This document shows positions 7,992 through 17,013 of a stretch of DNA of 64,000 nt, piece by piece. The notes beneath the pieces were generated by a model that saw only the letters and a list, made by a program, of their open reading frames with translations, was not told where the DNA came from and searched no databases. The translations under genes were made by a program, and so were the position numbers. This DNA comes from an uncultured Lachnoclostridium sp. (GTDB taxonomy: Bacteria; Bacillota; Clostridia; Lachnospirales; Lachnospiraceae): assembly GCA_948330435.1 (NCBI GenBank), contig CAOJBY010000001.1, forward strand, positions 186,001-250,000, read 5' to 3'. Numbering within the stretch: the first letter of the stretch is position 1; each line of letters opens with the position of its first letter.

Positions 7992-9881
7992 ATGAAAGCT
8001 GTGTACAGTGAGACATGTCAGGTAATCGTGGTGGGAGCCGGTCATGCAGGGTGTGAAGCTGCTCTGGCTTGTGCCCGGCTTGGATTAAAGACGATTATGT
8101 TTACGGTAAGTATTGATAGTATTGCGTTGATGCCCTGCAATCCCAATATAGGGGGAACCTCCAAAGGACATTTGGTTCGGGAAATTGATGCCCTGGGCGG
8201 AGAGATGGGAAAGAATATTGATAAAACCTTTATTCAATCAAAAATGCTCAATGTGTCCAAAGGACCAGCTGTACATTCTCTTCGTGCTCAGGCTGATAAA
8301 TCAGAGTACAGCCGCAGTATGCGTAGAGTATTGGAAAATACTTCCAATTTATCAATTGTACAGGCGGAGGTTACGGAGATATTAGCAGAGAAGCGTAAGG
8401 TTATTGGTGTTAAGACTTATTCAGGGGCAATCTATTATGGAAAGGCTGTAATTCTCTGTACGGGTACTTATCTCAAGGCCAGGTGCATTTATGGCGAGGT
8501 AAGTAATGCTACGGGACCCAATGGACTACAGGCGGCTAATTATTTGACAGATTCTCTGAAAACATTGGGAATAGAGATGTATCGGTTTAAGACGGGGACT
8601 CCTGCTCGTATTGATAAGCGTTCCATTGACTTTACGAAGATGGAAGAGCAGTCAGGGGATGAGCGGATTATTCCTTTTTCTTTTACAACAGATCCGGAGG
8701 AGGTACAGAAAGAGCAGGTTTCTTGTTGGCTGACTTATACAAATGAAAAAACCCATGAGATTATTCGAAATAATCTGGATCGCTCTCCTCTTTATTCCGG
8801 AATGATTGAGGGAACGGGACCCAGGTATTGTCCGTCTATTGAAGATAAGGTAGTAAAATTTGCGGATAAGAACCGGCATCAGGTGTTTATTGAGCCAGAG
8901 GGGCTTTATACTAATGAGATGTATGTAGGCGGTATGTCCAGTTCTCTTCCGGAGGATGTACAGCATGAAATGTATGCTTCCGTAGCAGGATTGGAGCATG
9001 TGCGGATTGTCCGCAATGCTTATGCGATTGAATACGATTGTATAGATCCCCGTCAGCTTTATCCTACTCTGGAATTTCGTACAATTTCAGGTTTATTTAG
9101 TGGGGGGCAATTTAATGGAAGTTCCGGTTATGAGGAGGCTGCGGCTCAGGGACTTTTAGCAGGAATCAATGCGGCAAGAAAGATATTGGGAAAAGATCAG
9201 ATTATATTGGATCGCTCGGAAGCTTATCTGGGTGTATTGGTAGATGATTTGGTAACAAAGGAAAACAGGGAGCCTTATCGTATGATGACTTCCAGAGCGG
9301 AGTACCGATTGCTGCTGCGTCAGGATAATGCGGACTTGCGTCTTACAAAGATAGGATATGAAGTCGGACTGATTCCGGAAGAGAGGTATCAGGAACTTTT
9401 AGAAAAGGAAAAACAGATTGCAGCAGAGATTCATCGTGTAGAGCATGTCAATATTGGGACGGGGGAGAAAGTGCAGAAGCTTCTTATGGAAGCAAAAAGT
9501 ACACCTTTAAATTCCGGTACCACTTTGGGCGAGTTGATTCGTCGTCCGGAGTTAAATTATGAATTGCTTGCTCCAATTGATCCGGATCGTCCGGATTCCT
9601 TGTTGAGGGGAGTAGCGGAACAGGTTAATATTAATATTAAATACGAGGGATATATTAAGAGACAGAAAAAGCAAGTGGAGCAATTTAAAAAGCTGGAGAA
9701 AAAACAGATTCCGGAGAATTTTTCTTATGAGGATGTTCCAAGTCTTCGGATAGAGGCAAGGCAAAAGTTAGAATTATACCGCCCTGTTTCTATTGGTCAG
9801 GCTTCTCGTATCTCCGGTGTATCTCCGGCAGATATATCTGTGCTTTTGGTTTATATGGAACAGCAAAGACGTGGAGTGTAA
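7992..9881 (+). CDS. mnmG: tRNA modification FAD enzyme MnmG
   Basis: A 629-residue FAD protein, partner of MnmE. The dinucleotide motif [16 protein letters not shown] is at about residues 9-24. Also visible are [25 protein letters not shown] and the C-terminal [19 protein letters not shown], all typical of MnmG. An in-frame extension reaches 7920 inside mnmE, but the ATG at 7992 gives the normal family length; AAAGGA lies 12 nt upstream, slightly far. The stop is one base before the rsmG start, so the two genes are tightly coupled. Confidence 0.96.
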   Translation: MKAVYSETCQVIVVGAGHAGCEAALACARLGLKTIMFTVSIDSIALMPCNPNIGGTSKGHLVREIDALGGEMGKNIDKTFIQSKMLNVSKGPAVHSLRAQADKSEYSRSMRRVLENTSNLSIVQAEVTEILAEKRKVIGVKTYSGAIYYGKAVILCTGTYLKARCIYGEVSNATGPNGLQAANYLTDSLKTLGIEMYRFKTGTPARIDKRSIDFTKMEEQSGDERIIPFSFTTDPEEVQKEQVSCWLTYTNEKTHEIIRNNLDRSPLYSGMIEGTGPRYCPSIEDKVVKFADKNRHQVFIEPEGLYTNEMYVGGMSSSLPEDVQHEMYASVAGLEHVRIVRNAYAIEYDCIDPRQLYPTLEFRTISGLFSGGQFNGSSGYEEAAAQGLLAGINAARKILGKDQIILDRSEAYLGVLVDDLVTKENREPYRMMTSRAEYRLLLRQDNADLRLTKIGYEVGLIPEERYQELLEKEKQIAAEIHRVEHVNIGTGEKVQKLLMEAKSTPLNSGTTLGELIRRPELNYELLAPIDPDRPDSLLRGVAEQVNINIKYEGYIKRQKKQVEQFKKLEKKQIPENFSYEDVPSLRIEARQKLELYRPVSIGQASRISGVSPADISVLLVYMEQQRRGV

Positions 9882-9882
9882 A

Positions 9883-10596
9883 ATGGAAAAGGTAATACAA
9901 ATAAAGGATGCTTTTAATAAGATTGATCTGATTTTGAATGATAAACAAGCTGAACAGTTTCTCCGCTATTATGAGTTACTGATACAAAAAAATAAGGTTA
10001 TGAATTTGACATCAATTACGGAATTTGATGATGTTGTTTTGAAGCATTTTCTGGATAGCTTAATGATATGTAAGATACAAAAACTGGAGGGAAGCTTGAT
10101 AGATGTAGGAACAGGGGCGGGATTTCCCGGAATTCCATTGAAAATTATGTATCCGGATTTGAAGGTGGTTTTACTAGATTCACTTAATAAGCGGGTACAA
10201 TTCTTGAATGAGGTAATTCGGGAACTTGGATTAGAGAACATCAAAGCGATTCATGGTCGGGCAGAAGACCTTGCAAAGCAAAAGATTTATAGAGAGCAAT
10301 TTGATTATTGTGTTTCCAGGGCTGTTGCTAATCTTTCTTCTTTGGCGGAATATTGCATTCCTTTTGTAAAAATAGGCGGTTATTTTATTCCTTATAAGTC
10401 CGGAAAGATCCAAGAGGAATTAGATAGCGGAAAAAAAGCTATAAATATCTTAGGTGGGACAGTTGAGATTGTGAAAGAGTTTGAACTTCCGCAGACGGAT
10501 ATTTTTCGCTGTCTTTTGTATATAAGAAAGATAGAAAACTCACCACAGAAGTATCCAAGAAAAGCAGGTATGCCTACAAAGGAACCCATCCATTAA
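9883..10596 (+). CDS. rsmG: 16S rRNA (guanine-527-N7) methyltransferase RsmG
   Basis: A 237-residue SAM-dependent methyltransferase. The SAM-binding motif LIDVGTGAGFPGIPLKI is at about residue 70, followed by VVLLDSLNKRVQFL and CVSRAVANLSSLAEYC, all RsmG signatures. The ATG at 9883 abuts the mnmG stop (TAA-A-ATG). A longer frame from 9793 lies inside mnmG and is not credible. The first parS site begins at the base after the stop codon. Confidence 0.96.
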   Translation: MEKVIQIKDAFNKIDLILNDKQAEQFLRYYELLIQKNKVMNLTSITEFDDVVLKHFLDSLMICKIQKLEGSLIDVGTGAGFPGIPLKIMYPDLKVVLLDSLNKRVQFLNEVIRELGLENIKAIHGRAEDLAKQKIYREQFDYCVSRAVANLSSLAEYCIPFVKIGGYFIPYKSGKIQEELDSGKKAINILGGTVEIVKEFELPQTDIFRCLLYIRKIENSPQKYPRKAGMPTKEPIH

Positions 10597-10612
10597 TGTT
10601 TCACGTGAAACA
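10597..10612. promoter_or_regulatory. parS site 1
   Basis: A perfect 16-bp parS palindrome, TGTTTCACGTGAAACA, starting right after the rsmG stop codon. parS is the ParB nucleation site for origin segregation. It lies upstream of the parA promoter. Confidence 0.95.
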
Positions 10613-10635
10613 TTAATATTAAGAAATTTTAAATG

Positions 10636-10667
10636 TTGTTTTATATTACTGTGTTATATGTTATAAT
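10636..10667 (+). promoter_or_regulatory. parA promoter candidate
   Basis: An extended -10 TGTTATAAT (TATAAT at 10662-10667) with a weak TTGTTT at 10636-10641 and a long 20-nt spacer. It lies between the two parS sites, so ParB binding and spreading could repress it. Confidence 0.5.
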
Positions 10668-10720
10668 GAAAAATAAATTATTAATAATCAGATATCAAGA
10701 AAGAGAAGTAAAAGATAGAA

Positions 10721-10736
10721 TGTTTCACGTGAAACA
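10721..10736. promoter_or_regulatory. parS site 2
   Basis: A second perfect TGTTTCACGTGAAACA, 124 bp from the first and 30 bp before the parA ATG, downstream of the candidate promoter. Confidence 0.95.
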
Positions 10737-10765
10737 TACGAAAGAAAGGATTACTGATAAGTATT

Positions 10766-11533
10766 ATGGGTAGAATAATAGCAATTGCCAATCAAAAGGG
10801 TGGCGTAGGTAAAACAACTACAGCGATAAATCTTTCTGCTGCTTTGGCAGAAAAGAATAAGCAGGTGTTGTTGATTGATTTAGATCCTCAGGGAAATGCA
10901 ACCAGCGGAGTAGGAATTGACAAAACTCAATTAGAAAACACAGTATATGATCTAATTCTTGGAGAAATATCTATTCAAGAGTGTATTGAATATACGGAAT
11001 TTGAAAACCTATATATTATTCCATCCAATGTAGATCTAGCTGCTGCTGAGATAGAATTGATTGGAATTCAGGAAAAAGAATATATTATAAGCAAAGAGGT
11101 AGAAAAGATAAAGGATAGATTCGATTTTATTTTGATTGATTGTCCTCCATCCTTAAATCTTTTGACTATCAATGCAATGACTACTGCAGATACGGTACTT
11201 GTTCCAATTCAATGTGAATATTATGCGTTGGAGGGATTGAGCCAGTTAATACATACGATTAATTTGGTTAAAGAGCGTTTGAATCCATACCTAGATATAG
11301 AGGGTATCGTATTTACAATGTTTGATGCCAGAACAAATCTTTCATTGCAGGTAGTAGAAAATGTACGGGCCAATGTAAAACAGAGGGTGTATGCAACAAT
11401 CATTCCCAGAAATGTTCGTCTTGCGGAAGCACCCAGTCATGGATATCCAATTACTATTTATGATTCAAAATCAGCCGGGGCAGAGAGTTATCGAGCTTTA
11501 GCGGAGGAAGTAATTAACAGAGAGGAGAGTTAA
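10766..11533 (+). CDS. parA: Chromosome partitioning ATPase ParA (Soj)
   Basis: A 255-residue deviant Walker ATPase for origin segregation and DnaA control. It begins MGRIIAIANQKGGVGKTTTA with the KGGVGKT motif, then LLIDLDPQGNATSG and FILIDCPPSLNLLTINAM. There is no N-terminal extension, so it is a Soj-type chromosomal ParA. AAAGGA lies about 13 nt upstream. It overlaps nothing and is 1 nt before parB, whose ribosome site lies in the parA 3' end. Confidence 0.96.
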   Translation: MGRIIAIANQKGGVGKTTTAINLSAALAEKNKQVLLIDLDPQGNATSGVGIDKTQLENTVYDLILGEISIQECIEYTEFENLYIIPSNVDLAAAEIELIGIQEKEYIISKEVEKIKDRFDFILIDCPPSLNLLTINAMTTADTVLVPIQCEYYALEGLSQLIHTINLVKERLNPYLDIEGIVFTMFDARTNLSLQVVENVRANVKQRVYATIIPRNVRLAEAPSHGYPITIYDSKSAGAESYRALAEEVINREES

Positions 11534-11534
11534 G

Positions 11535-12455
11535 GTGGCAGCAAGAAAGGGTGGATTGGGAAAGGGCTTGGATAGTCTGATTCCTGAGACAATTAAGACA
11601 ACAAATCAGGGAAAAGAAAAGATAGTAGAAAAAGTAGTAGAAAAGATAGTAGAAAAGCCTGTGGAATTAAAGGTTAAAATTTCAAAAGTAGGGCCTAATA
11701 AAGAGCAGCCCAGAAAACAGTTTGATGAAGATGCTTTAATGGAACTTGCGGATTCTATCAAACAATTTGGGATTATACAGCCTTTGGTGGTACAGGAAAA
11801 GAATGGATTCTATGAAATTATTGCCGGGGAAAGAAGATGGCGTGCGGCAAAGCTTGCCGGATTAAAAGAAGTACCTGTGGTTATTAAGGATTATTCAGAT
11901 ATAGAGGTTGTAGAAATATCCCTGATTGAAAATATTCAGAGGGAAAGCTTAAATCCCATTGAGGAAGCGATTGCCTATAAACGGTTATTGGAGGAATTTA
12001 ATTTAAAACAGGATGAAGTAGCAGAGAAAGTGTCGAAGAGCCGTACTACAGTTACCAATTCTATGCGGCTTTTAAAGTTGGACGAGCGAGTGCAGCAGAT
12101 GATTATTGATGATATGCTGACAACAGGACATGCCAGAGCGTTATTGGGAATAGAGGATCCGGAATTACAGGTAGTTACCGCTGCCCGTGTATTTGATGAA
12201 AAGCTTAGTGTTCGAGAGGTAGAGAAAATTGTAAAGGATCTGCAGAAAGAGAAAAAAGAAAAGAAAAAGGAAACCATAGTAGAAGATTTTATTTATACGG
12301 ATCTGGAAGAGAAGATGAAAACGGCCGTAGGGAGTAAAGTATCAATCCATCAAAAAGCAAAGGGAAAAGGAAAAATTGAAATAGAATATTATTCAAGAGA
12401 TGATTTGGAACGAATTATAGATTTAATTATCAATAGTTCTCATACGAATAATTAA
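11535..12455 (+). CDS. parB: Chromosome partitioning CTPase/DNA-binding protein ParB (Spo0J)
   Basis: A 306-residue ParB that loads on parS and spreads with CTP. The N-terminus MAARKGGLGKGLDSLIPE is the ParA-contact tail. A Val-Glu-Lys-rich stretch (residues 32-46) precedes the ParB/Srx domain with GERRWRAAKLAGLKEVP. The helix-turn-helix is LKQDEVAEKVSKSRTTVTNSMRLL, followed by a C-terminal dimer domain. The start is GTG at 11535, with AGAGGAG inside the parA end. The two parS sites upstream fit its role. Confidence 0.95.
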   Translation: MAARKGGLGKGLDSLIPETIKTTNQGKEKIVEKVVEKIVEKPVELKVKISKVGPNKEQPRKQFDEDALMELADSIKQFGIIQPLVVQEKNGFYEIIAGERRWRAAKLAGLKEVPVVIKDYSDIEVVEISLIENIQRESLNPIEEAIAYKRLLEEFNLKQDEVAEKVSKSRTTVTNSMRLLKLDERVQQMIIDDMLTTGHARALLGIEDPELQVVTAARVFDEKLSVREVEKIVKDLQKEKKEKKKETIVEDFIYTDLEEKMKTAVGSKVSIHQKAKGKGKIEIEYYSRDDLERIIDLIINSSHTNN

Positions 12456-12520
12456 AGATAGAATTTTTAATTGATAGATACTACATAAGAAAAGCTAAAA
12501 TACAAAAGGAGGAAAACGGC

Positions 12521-13036
12521 GTGAATAGTCCCATTTTGGAATACATCTATCAATATACGGGAATTGATCCGGCATATTATATTTTTGCATTAGCATTTCT
12601 TGTAATTGTGTTAATTATTCTGATAATAGTGATGTTATGTAAATCAAGAAAGTTAAAAAAACGCCTGGAAGCTTTTCTGGAAGGAAAGGATGCAAAGAGT
12701 CTGGAGGATATGCTTCTTTCCTGCATGGAGCGAACAGATCATGTGGATAAGATGAATCAGAAAATAATCCAGGATATGCTGGTACTTCAAAATGTACAGG
12801 GCAGGACTTACCAAAAAATGGGAATGGTAAAATATGATGCCTTTCGTGAAATGAGTGGGGAATTAAGTTATGCATTGGCACTTCTGGATCAACAAGAAAA
12901 TGGATTTGTAATCAATTCTGTTTATGCCAATGAGGGAAATTACTCTTATATTAAAGAAATAAAAAAAGGCGAATGCCAGATTCTTCTTTCAGAGGAAGAG
13001 GAAAAAGCATTACGCAAAGCAAGAGGAACAGAATAA
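12521..13036 (+). CDS. DUF4446 family membrane-anchored protein
   Basis: A 171-residue protein with one N-terminal membrane segment (about residues 22-40, FALAFLVIVLIILIIVMLC), a coiled-coil-like middle, and the DUF4446 core GMVKYDAFREMSGELSYALALL and NGFVINSVYANEGNYSYIKEI near the end. The family often follows parB near clostridial origins; its role is unknown. The start is GTG at 12521 with AAAAGGAGG 8 nt upstream. The cytoplasmic C-terminus is predicted from the positive residues after the membrane segment. Confidence 0.85.
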   Translation: MNSPILEYIYQYTGIDPAYYIFALAFLVIVLIILIIVMLCKSRKLKKRLEAFLEGKDAKSLEDMLLSCMERTDHVDKMNQKIIQDMLVLQNVQGRTYQKMGMVKYDAFREMSGELSYALALLDQQENGFVINSVYANEGNYSYIKEIKKGECQILLSEEEEKALRKARGTE

Positions 13037-13118
13037 AAAACCGGGCTTGAAAAATGAATTCGAGTGGTATATGATGGTAACAGTTTATGTTGTATAGATA
13101 AAAAAGGAGAAAACGATT

Positions 13119-14396
13119 ATGTTAGATATGAAATTTGTACGGGAGAATTCCGATATTGTAAAGCAGAATATTAAAAATAAGTTCCAGAATCAGAAGCTGG
13201 AATTAGTAGATAAAGTAATCGCTATGGATTCAGAAAAGCGTGCTGCCAAACAGGAGGCCGATTCCTTACGTGCAGCAAGAAATAAGCTTTCCAAGCAGAT
13301 AGGTGCTCTTATGGGACAAGGCAAGAAAGAAGAAGCCGAAGAGGTGAAAAAGCAGGTTGCTGCTCAGGCTGACAGGCTTGCAGAGCTTTCCGAGAAAGAA
13401 AAGGAACTGGACGAAAAGATCGTAAAGATCATGATGACGATACCGAATATCATTGATCCCAGTGTTCCCATTGGAAAGGATGACAGTGAGAACGTAGAAG
13501 TAAAGAGATATGGGGAACCCGTAGTGCCTGATTTTGAAATTCCTTACCATACGGAGATTATGGAGAAATTCAACGGAATTGATCTGGACAGTGCCAGAAA
13601 GGTAGCCGGAAATGGATTCTACTATCTGATGGGTGATATTGCAAGGCTTCATTCCGCAGTAATCGCTTATGCCAGAGACTTTATGATTGGCAGAGGATTT
13701 ACCTATTGTGTTCCACCTTTTATGATCCGCAGCAATGTGGTAACAGGAGTTATGAGTTTTGCGGAAATGGACGCTATGATGTACAAGATTGAGGGTGAGG
13801 ATCTGTATTTGATTGGAACCAGTGAGCATTCTATGATTGGAAAGTTCATTGATACCATTCTTCAGCCAGAATTACTTCCTCAGACTTTGACCAGCTATTC
13901 TCCCTGTTTCCGAAAGGAAAAGGGTGCTCATGGCCTGGAGGAGCGAGGTGTATACCGAATCCATCAGTTTGAGAAGCAGGAGATGATTGTTGTCTGTGAG
14001 CCAGAGGACAGCCCCATGTGGTTTGATAGGTTGTGGCAGAATACGGTAGACCTGTTCCGTTCCCTGGATATTCCGGTACGTACTTTGGAATGCTGTTCCG
14101 GAGATTTGGCGGACTTAAAGGTGAAGTCTGTAGATGTGGAAGCGTGGTCACCCCGTCAAAAGAAATACTTTGAGGTAGGAAGCTGCTCGAACTTAGGAGA
14201 TGCCCAGGCACGTCGATTGAAAATTCGTATAAATGGGGAAAATGGGAAATACTTTGCGCATACACTAAATAATACGGTAGTTGCTCCACCAAGAATGTTG
14301 ATCGCATTTTTGGAGAATAATCTAAATGCAGATGGAAGTGTCAACATTCCGGAAGTACTTCAGCCATACATGGGCGGACAGAAAGTTATTAAGTAA
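13119..14396 (+). CDS. serS: Seryl-tRNA synthetase
   Basis: A 425-residue class II synthetase charging tRNA-Ser. The N-terminal coiled-coil arm spans about residues 30-100 (KRAAKQEADSLRAARNKLSKQI and onward). Motif 2 is visible in SPCFRKEKGAHG and motif 3 in GSCSNLGDAQARRLKIR. The ATG at 13119 has AAAAAGGAG upstream. Unlike ileS and metG in this window, it has no room for a T-box leader (82 nt gap). Confidence 0.97.
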   Translation: MLDMKFVRENSDIVKQNIKNKFQNQKLELVDKVIAMDSEKRAAKQEADSLRAARNKLSKQIGALMGQGKKEEAEEVKKQVAAQADRLAELSEKEKELDEKIVKIMMTIPNIIDPSVPIGKDDSENVEVKRYGEPVVPDFEIPYHTEIMEKFNGIDLDSARKVAGNGFYYLMGDIARLHSAVIAYARDFMIGRGFTYCVPPFMIRSNVVTGVMSFAEMDAMMYKIEGEDLYLIGTSEHSMIGKFIDTILQPELLPQTLTSYSPCFRKEKGAHGLEERGVYRIHQFEKQEMIVVCEPEDSPMWFDRLWQNTVDLFRSLDIPVRTLECCSGDLADLKVKSVDVEAWSPRQKKYFEVGSCSNLGDAQARRLKIRINGENGKYFAHTLNNTVVAPPRMLIAFLENNLNADGSVNIPEVLQPYMGGQKVIK

Positions 14397-14482
14397 ACAG
14401 TTGAAAATTAGATGTATATGTGGATAACTTTATGAAATATTGAAGTCAAGGTGTATATGTTGCCAAAAGGAGGTGAAAGACA

Positions 14483-15361
14483 GTGCATGAGTATTTGAGA
14501 GCTGTAGGCTTTAGTGACATTAAGGGAAAGGCAGAGCTGAAGCATTTGCTTCAGATGACAGAAGAAAGCTATCAGAGTGAAAGAACCTCCGGAAATCGGA
14601 ACGGAAAGGATTTTTCGGAACGAAAAAAGGAATTTGCACCAGGTATGGGAATTATGCTTCGGGGCGAATACGATGAAGAAGAAAATTATCAGAGAGACTA
14701 TTATTTCCCCTATTTTCAAGGAAAGCAGGAAAAGTTGTATGATACGGTAACCGTGGAGCGTCATGCAGAAAAGGAATCCTATGCAGGTGTCTGTGATGAT
14801 CTTTCTTTGGGTGTATCTATCATTTTCTATGTTCAGAATGTGGCGGATCTTTTGAATGAACAGCGTCTGAATCAACTGAGTTCCTGCACTGTGACATTGA
14901 GATTCTCCGGCCTTTCCACAGGCGGAAAAATTCTACTTCCTGTGGTAAAGGGAATGACCGAAGAGGAGAACATGGATGCGGTCCTCCAACGGACAAAGCT
15001 GATTCAAGCGGCCCGGGATGGGGATGAGGAGGCAATTGAAAATTTAACTCTGGAGGATATGGACACGTACTCCATGATTTCCAGAAGAATTGCGGATGAA
15101 GATGTATTTTCCATTGTCTCTACATACTTTATGCCTTATGGGGTAGAGTGTGACCATTACAGTATCCTGGGAGAGATTTTGGACTATGAATTGGTGGAAA
15201 ATAGCTTAACCAGGGAACAGATTTATGTATTGACCGTGGAAAGCCATGATTTGATATTCGAGGTTTGTATTAATCAGAAGGATTTATTAGGAGAACCCCA
15301 GGTTGGTCGGAGATTTAAGGGCGTTATCTGGCTGCAGGGGGAGATGATTTTTCATCTGTGA
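14483..15361 (+). CDS. DUF3881 family protein
   Basis: A 292-residue acidic, soluble protein matching DUF3881, a family largely limited to Lachnospiraceae. It begins MHEYLRAVGFSDIKGKAELKHL and has the conserved-looking block YDTVTVERHAEKESYAGVCDDLSLGVSIIFY. No catalytic motif, signal peptide or membrane segment is visible, and the function is unknown. The start is GTG at 14483 after AAAGGAGGTG. It follows serS by 86 nt with no obvious terminator, so it may be co-transcribed with it. Confidence 0.8.
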   Translation: MHEYLRAVGFSDIKGKAELKHLLQMTEESYQSERTSGNRNGKDFSERKKEFAPGMGIMLRGEYDEEENYQRDYYFPYFQGKQEKLYDTVTVERHAEKESYAGVCDDLSLGVSIIFYVQNVADLLNEQRLNQLSSCTVTLRFSGLSTGGKILLPVVKGMTEEENMDAVLQRTKLIQAARDGDEEAIENLTLEDMDTYSMISRRIADEDVFSIVSTYFMPYGVECDHYSILGEILDYELVENSLTREQIYVLTVESHDLIFEVCINQKDLLGEPQVGRRFKGVIWLQGEMIFHL

Positions 15362-15383
15362 GTAAAATTTGTTTTGAGAGATG

Positions 15384-15421
15384 AGCCGTGACGATGGGTT
15401 GCGGCTTTCTTTTATTTTTTC
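15384..15421 (+). terminator. Terminator after the DUF3881 gene
   Basis: A short AGCCG / CGGCT stem with a 13-nt loop followed by a T-rich tract (TTTCTTTTATTTTTT). A modest but plausible intrinsic terminator. Confidence 0.55.
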
Positions 15422-15577
15422 ATTATCTAATAAAAATCAGAAATAGATAAGTCACCGAACATTAAGCCATTCGATGGAAAATTTCAAATATAAAAAGGGA
15501 TAGTTTTTTACTCTATACCATAATATTGTAGGAAGGAGTAGTATAGATATTGTAATAAGGGAGAATATAGAATTTCT

Positions 15578-16054
15578 ATGAAAAAATATAAGTTTGTCTT
15601 TCTCTGTTATATAGTATTATCAACTCTTTTATTGTTTAGCTTATGGGTAAGTAATAAAGAACAATGTTTAGAAACTTTTAATATAAATTCTAAATCGGAG
15701 ACAGAGATTACCAATGAATTGATAATTGCATTGTTTATCGAAACGATAACAAATGATATTACAAGTTACTATTCGGAATATTATTTAGGAAAAATAGAAG
15801 TTTATAATTATGAAGTAAACATTGTAAATATAGAGAAAAATGAACCTGGTCTTATTTCCATTAAATTTGGTATAACACCACAAATAGGTGCTCACAATCC
15901 TTTAGGATATGATGAATTGACTTATTCTGTAGATTCAAGAGGGAATAAAAGCTTGATAGCTTATGAACATCTGAAAAATTATAAATCAGCAAAAAGCATT
16001 GCAATTCCTTGTCCTGTGAATACAAATGGCAATTTTCTACGCCCGCCATATTGA
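15578..16054 (+). CDS. DUF3888-like exported or membrane-anchored protein
   Basis: A 158-residue protein with an N-terminal hydrophobic segment (about residues 6-24, FVFLCYIVLSTLLLFSLWV), probably a signal anchor. The mature part has a stretch ending IGAHNPLGYDELTYSVDSRG, which resembles the GxHNPP-type end of DUF3888 proteins known in Bacillus and Clostridium; the match is partial. The gene is clearly more AT-rich than its neighbours, which suggests recent transfer or a different origin. GGGAG lies upstream of the ATG. Function unknown. Confidence 0.55.
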   Translation: MKKYKFVFLCYIVLSTLLLFSLWVSNKEQCLETFNINSKSETEITNELIIALFIETITNDITSYYSEYYLGKIEVYNYEVNIVNIEKNEPGLISIKFGITPQIGAHNPLGYDELTYSVDSRGNKSLIAYEHLKNYKSAKSIAIPCPVNTNGNFLRPPY

Positions 16055-16072
16055 TTAGCAAACTCGGATAAT

Positions 16073-16116
16073 AAAAAATGCCGAAAATATTTGTATATCA
16101 CTATTCCCGGCATTTC
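16073..16116 (-). terminator. Terminator after tRNA-Arg
   Basis: On the minus strand AAATGCCG ... CGGCATTT is followed by TTTATTA. It ends the tRNA-Arg transcript and may also stop the DUF3888-like gene from the other side. Confidence 0.75.
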
Positions 16117-16122
16117 TTAAAA

Positions 16123-16196
16123 CGTCGCTAAGAGGATTTGAACCTCCGGCCTACCGCTTAGGAGGCGGTCGCTCTATCCAGCTGAGCTATAGCGAC
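16123..16196 (-). tRNA. tRNA-Arg (anticodon CCU)
   Basis: The minus strand folds as a complete cloverleaf. The 7-bp acceptor stem is GTCGCTA / TAGCGAC, and the D arm contains AGCTCAGCTGGATAGAGC. The anticodon stem ACCGC / GCGGT encloses the loop CTCCTAA, giving anticodon CCT and reading AGG. The T arm loop is TTCAAAT. CCA is not encoded, so it must be added by nucleotidyltransferase. It stands alone, with a terminator directly downstream. Confidence 0.95.
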
Positions 16197-16295
16197 AAAT
16201 ATAAAACAGAAATCACTCTTGACTGACTTCCAGTTAAGAGTGTACCATAAAATAAATAAGTACACAAGTAGAAAATGAAGAAAAGGAGAATCCAA

Positions 16296-16952
16296 ATGGA
16301 ACGGGAAATTGATATGGAGGAAGTTTCTGACGGACGGTTTTACGGCTTGCGGGATATGGTACGAGTTGACTGTGGCGGCTGTGAAGGCTGTTCGGACTGC
16401 TGCAGGGGCATGGGAAGCAGTATTGTATTGGATCCCTATGATGCATACCGATTAACCACAGGATTAAACCTTTCTTTTGAACAGCTCCTGGAGGAAAAAA
16501 TAGAATTAAATGTGGTAGAGGGAATCATTCTTCCCAATCTAAAGATGGCCGCTCCACAGGAGCAGTGTGGCTTTTTAAACGAAGCGGGCCGTTGCGAGAT
16601 TCATCCTTTTCGCCCAGGCATGTGCCGGATCTTTCCGTTAGGCCGCTATTACGAGAACGAGTCCTTTCAATATTTTCTTCAGATACATGAATGCAAAAAG
16701 GAGCCTAAGACCAAGGTAAAGGTACAAAAATGGATTGACACACCGGAAGCAAAGAAAAATGAAGCCTTTATTATACAATGGCATTATTTCCTGAAACAAT
16801 TATCGAAACGGTTAGAACATACCGAGGAGGGAAGCTTTCAAAAAAGCCTTAGCATGTATCTATTAAAAAATTTTTATTTAAAGCCTTATGAGAGAGACAG
16901 AGATTTTTATGAGCAATTTCAGGAGAGATTTGTAGAGGCAAAAAAGCTGTAA
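16296..16952 (+). CDS. YkgJ-type cysteine-cluster protein
   Basis: A 218-residue protein with the CxxCxxCC-type cluster VDCGGCEGCSDCCRGMGSS at about residues 25-43. It also has CGFLNEAGRCEIHPFRPGMCRIFPLG, the usual second cysteine set of the YkgJ / zinc- or iron-chelating family. Members are thought to bind Fe or Zn; a precise role is unknown. An ATG at 16275 is in frame, but the one at 16296 has AAAAGGAG at the right distance. It ends at a strong bidirectional terminator shared with the convergent carboxypeptidase gene. Confidence 0.85.
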   Translation: MEREIDMEEVSDGRFYGLRDMVRVDCGGCEGCSDCCRGMGSSIVLDPYDAYRLTTGLNLSFEQLLEEKIELNVVEGIILPNLKMAAPQEQCGFLNEAGRCEIHPFRPGMCRIFPLGRYYENESFQYFLQIHECKKEPKTKVKVQKWIDTPEAKKNEAFIIQWHYFLKQLSKRLEHTEEGSFQKSLSMYLLKNFYLKPYERDRDFYEQFQERFVEAKKL

Positions 16953-16954
16953 GA

Positions 16955-17013
16955 AAAATTTACCCTCAGTGAACAAAGGGGACATACCTCTATTCATTGA
17001 GGGTAAACTTTTT
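16955..17013. terminator. Bidirectional terminator between convergent genes
   Basis: A 15-bp stem with arms 16959-16973 and 16993-17007 (one G:T pair) around a 19-nt loop. T-rich tracts lie on both sides, CTTTTT on plus and TTTTTCTT on minus. It serves the YkgJ-type gene and dacF. Confidence 0.85.
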
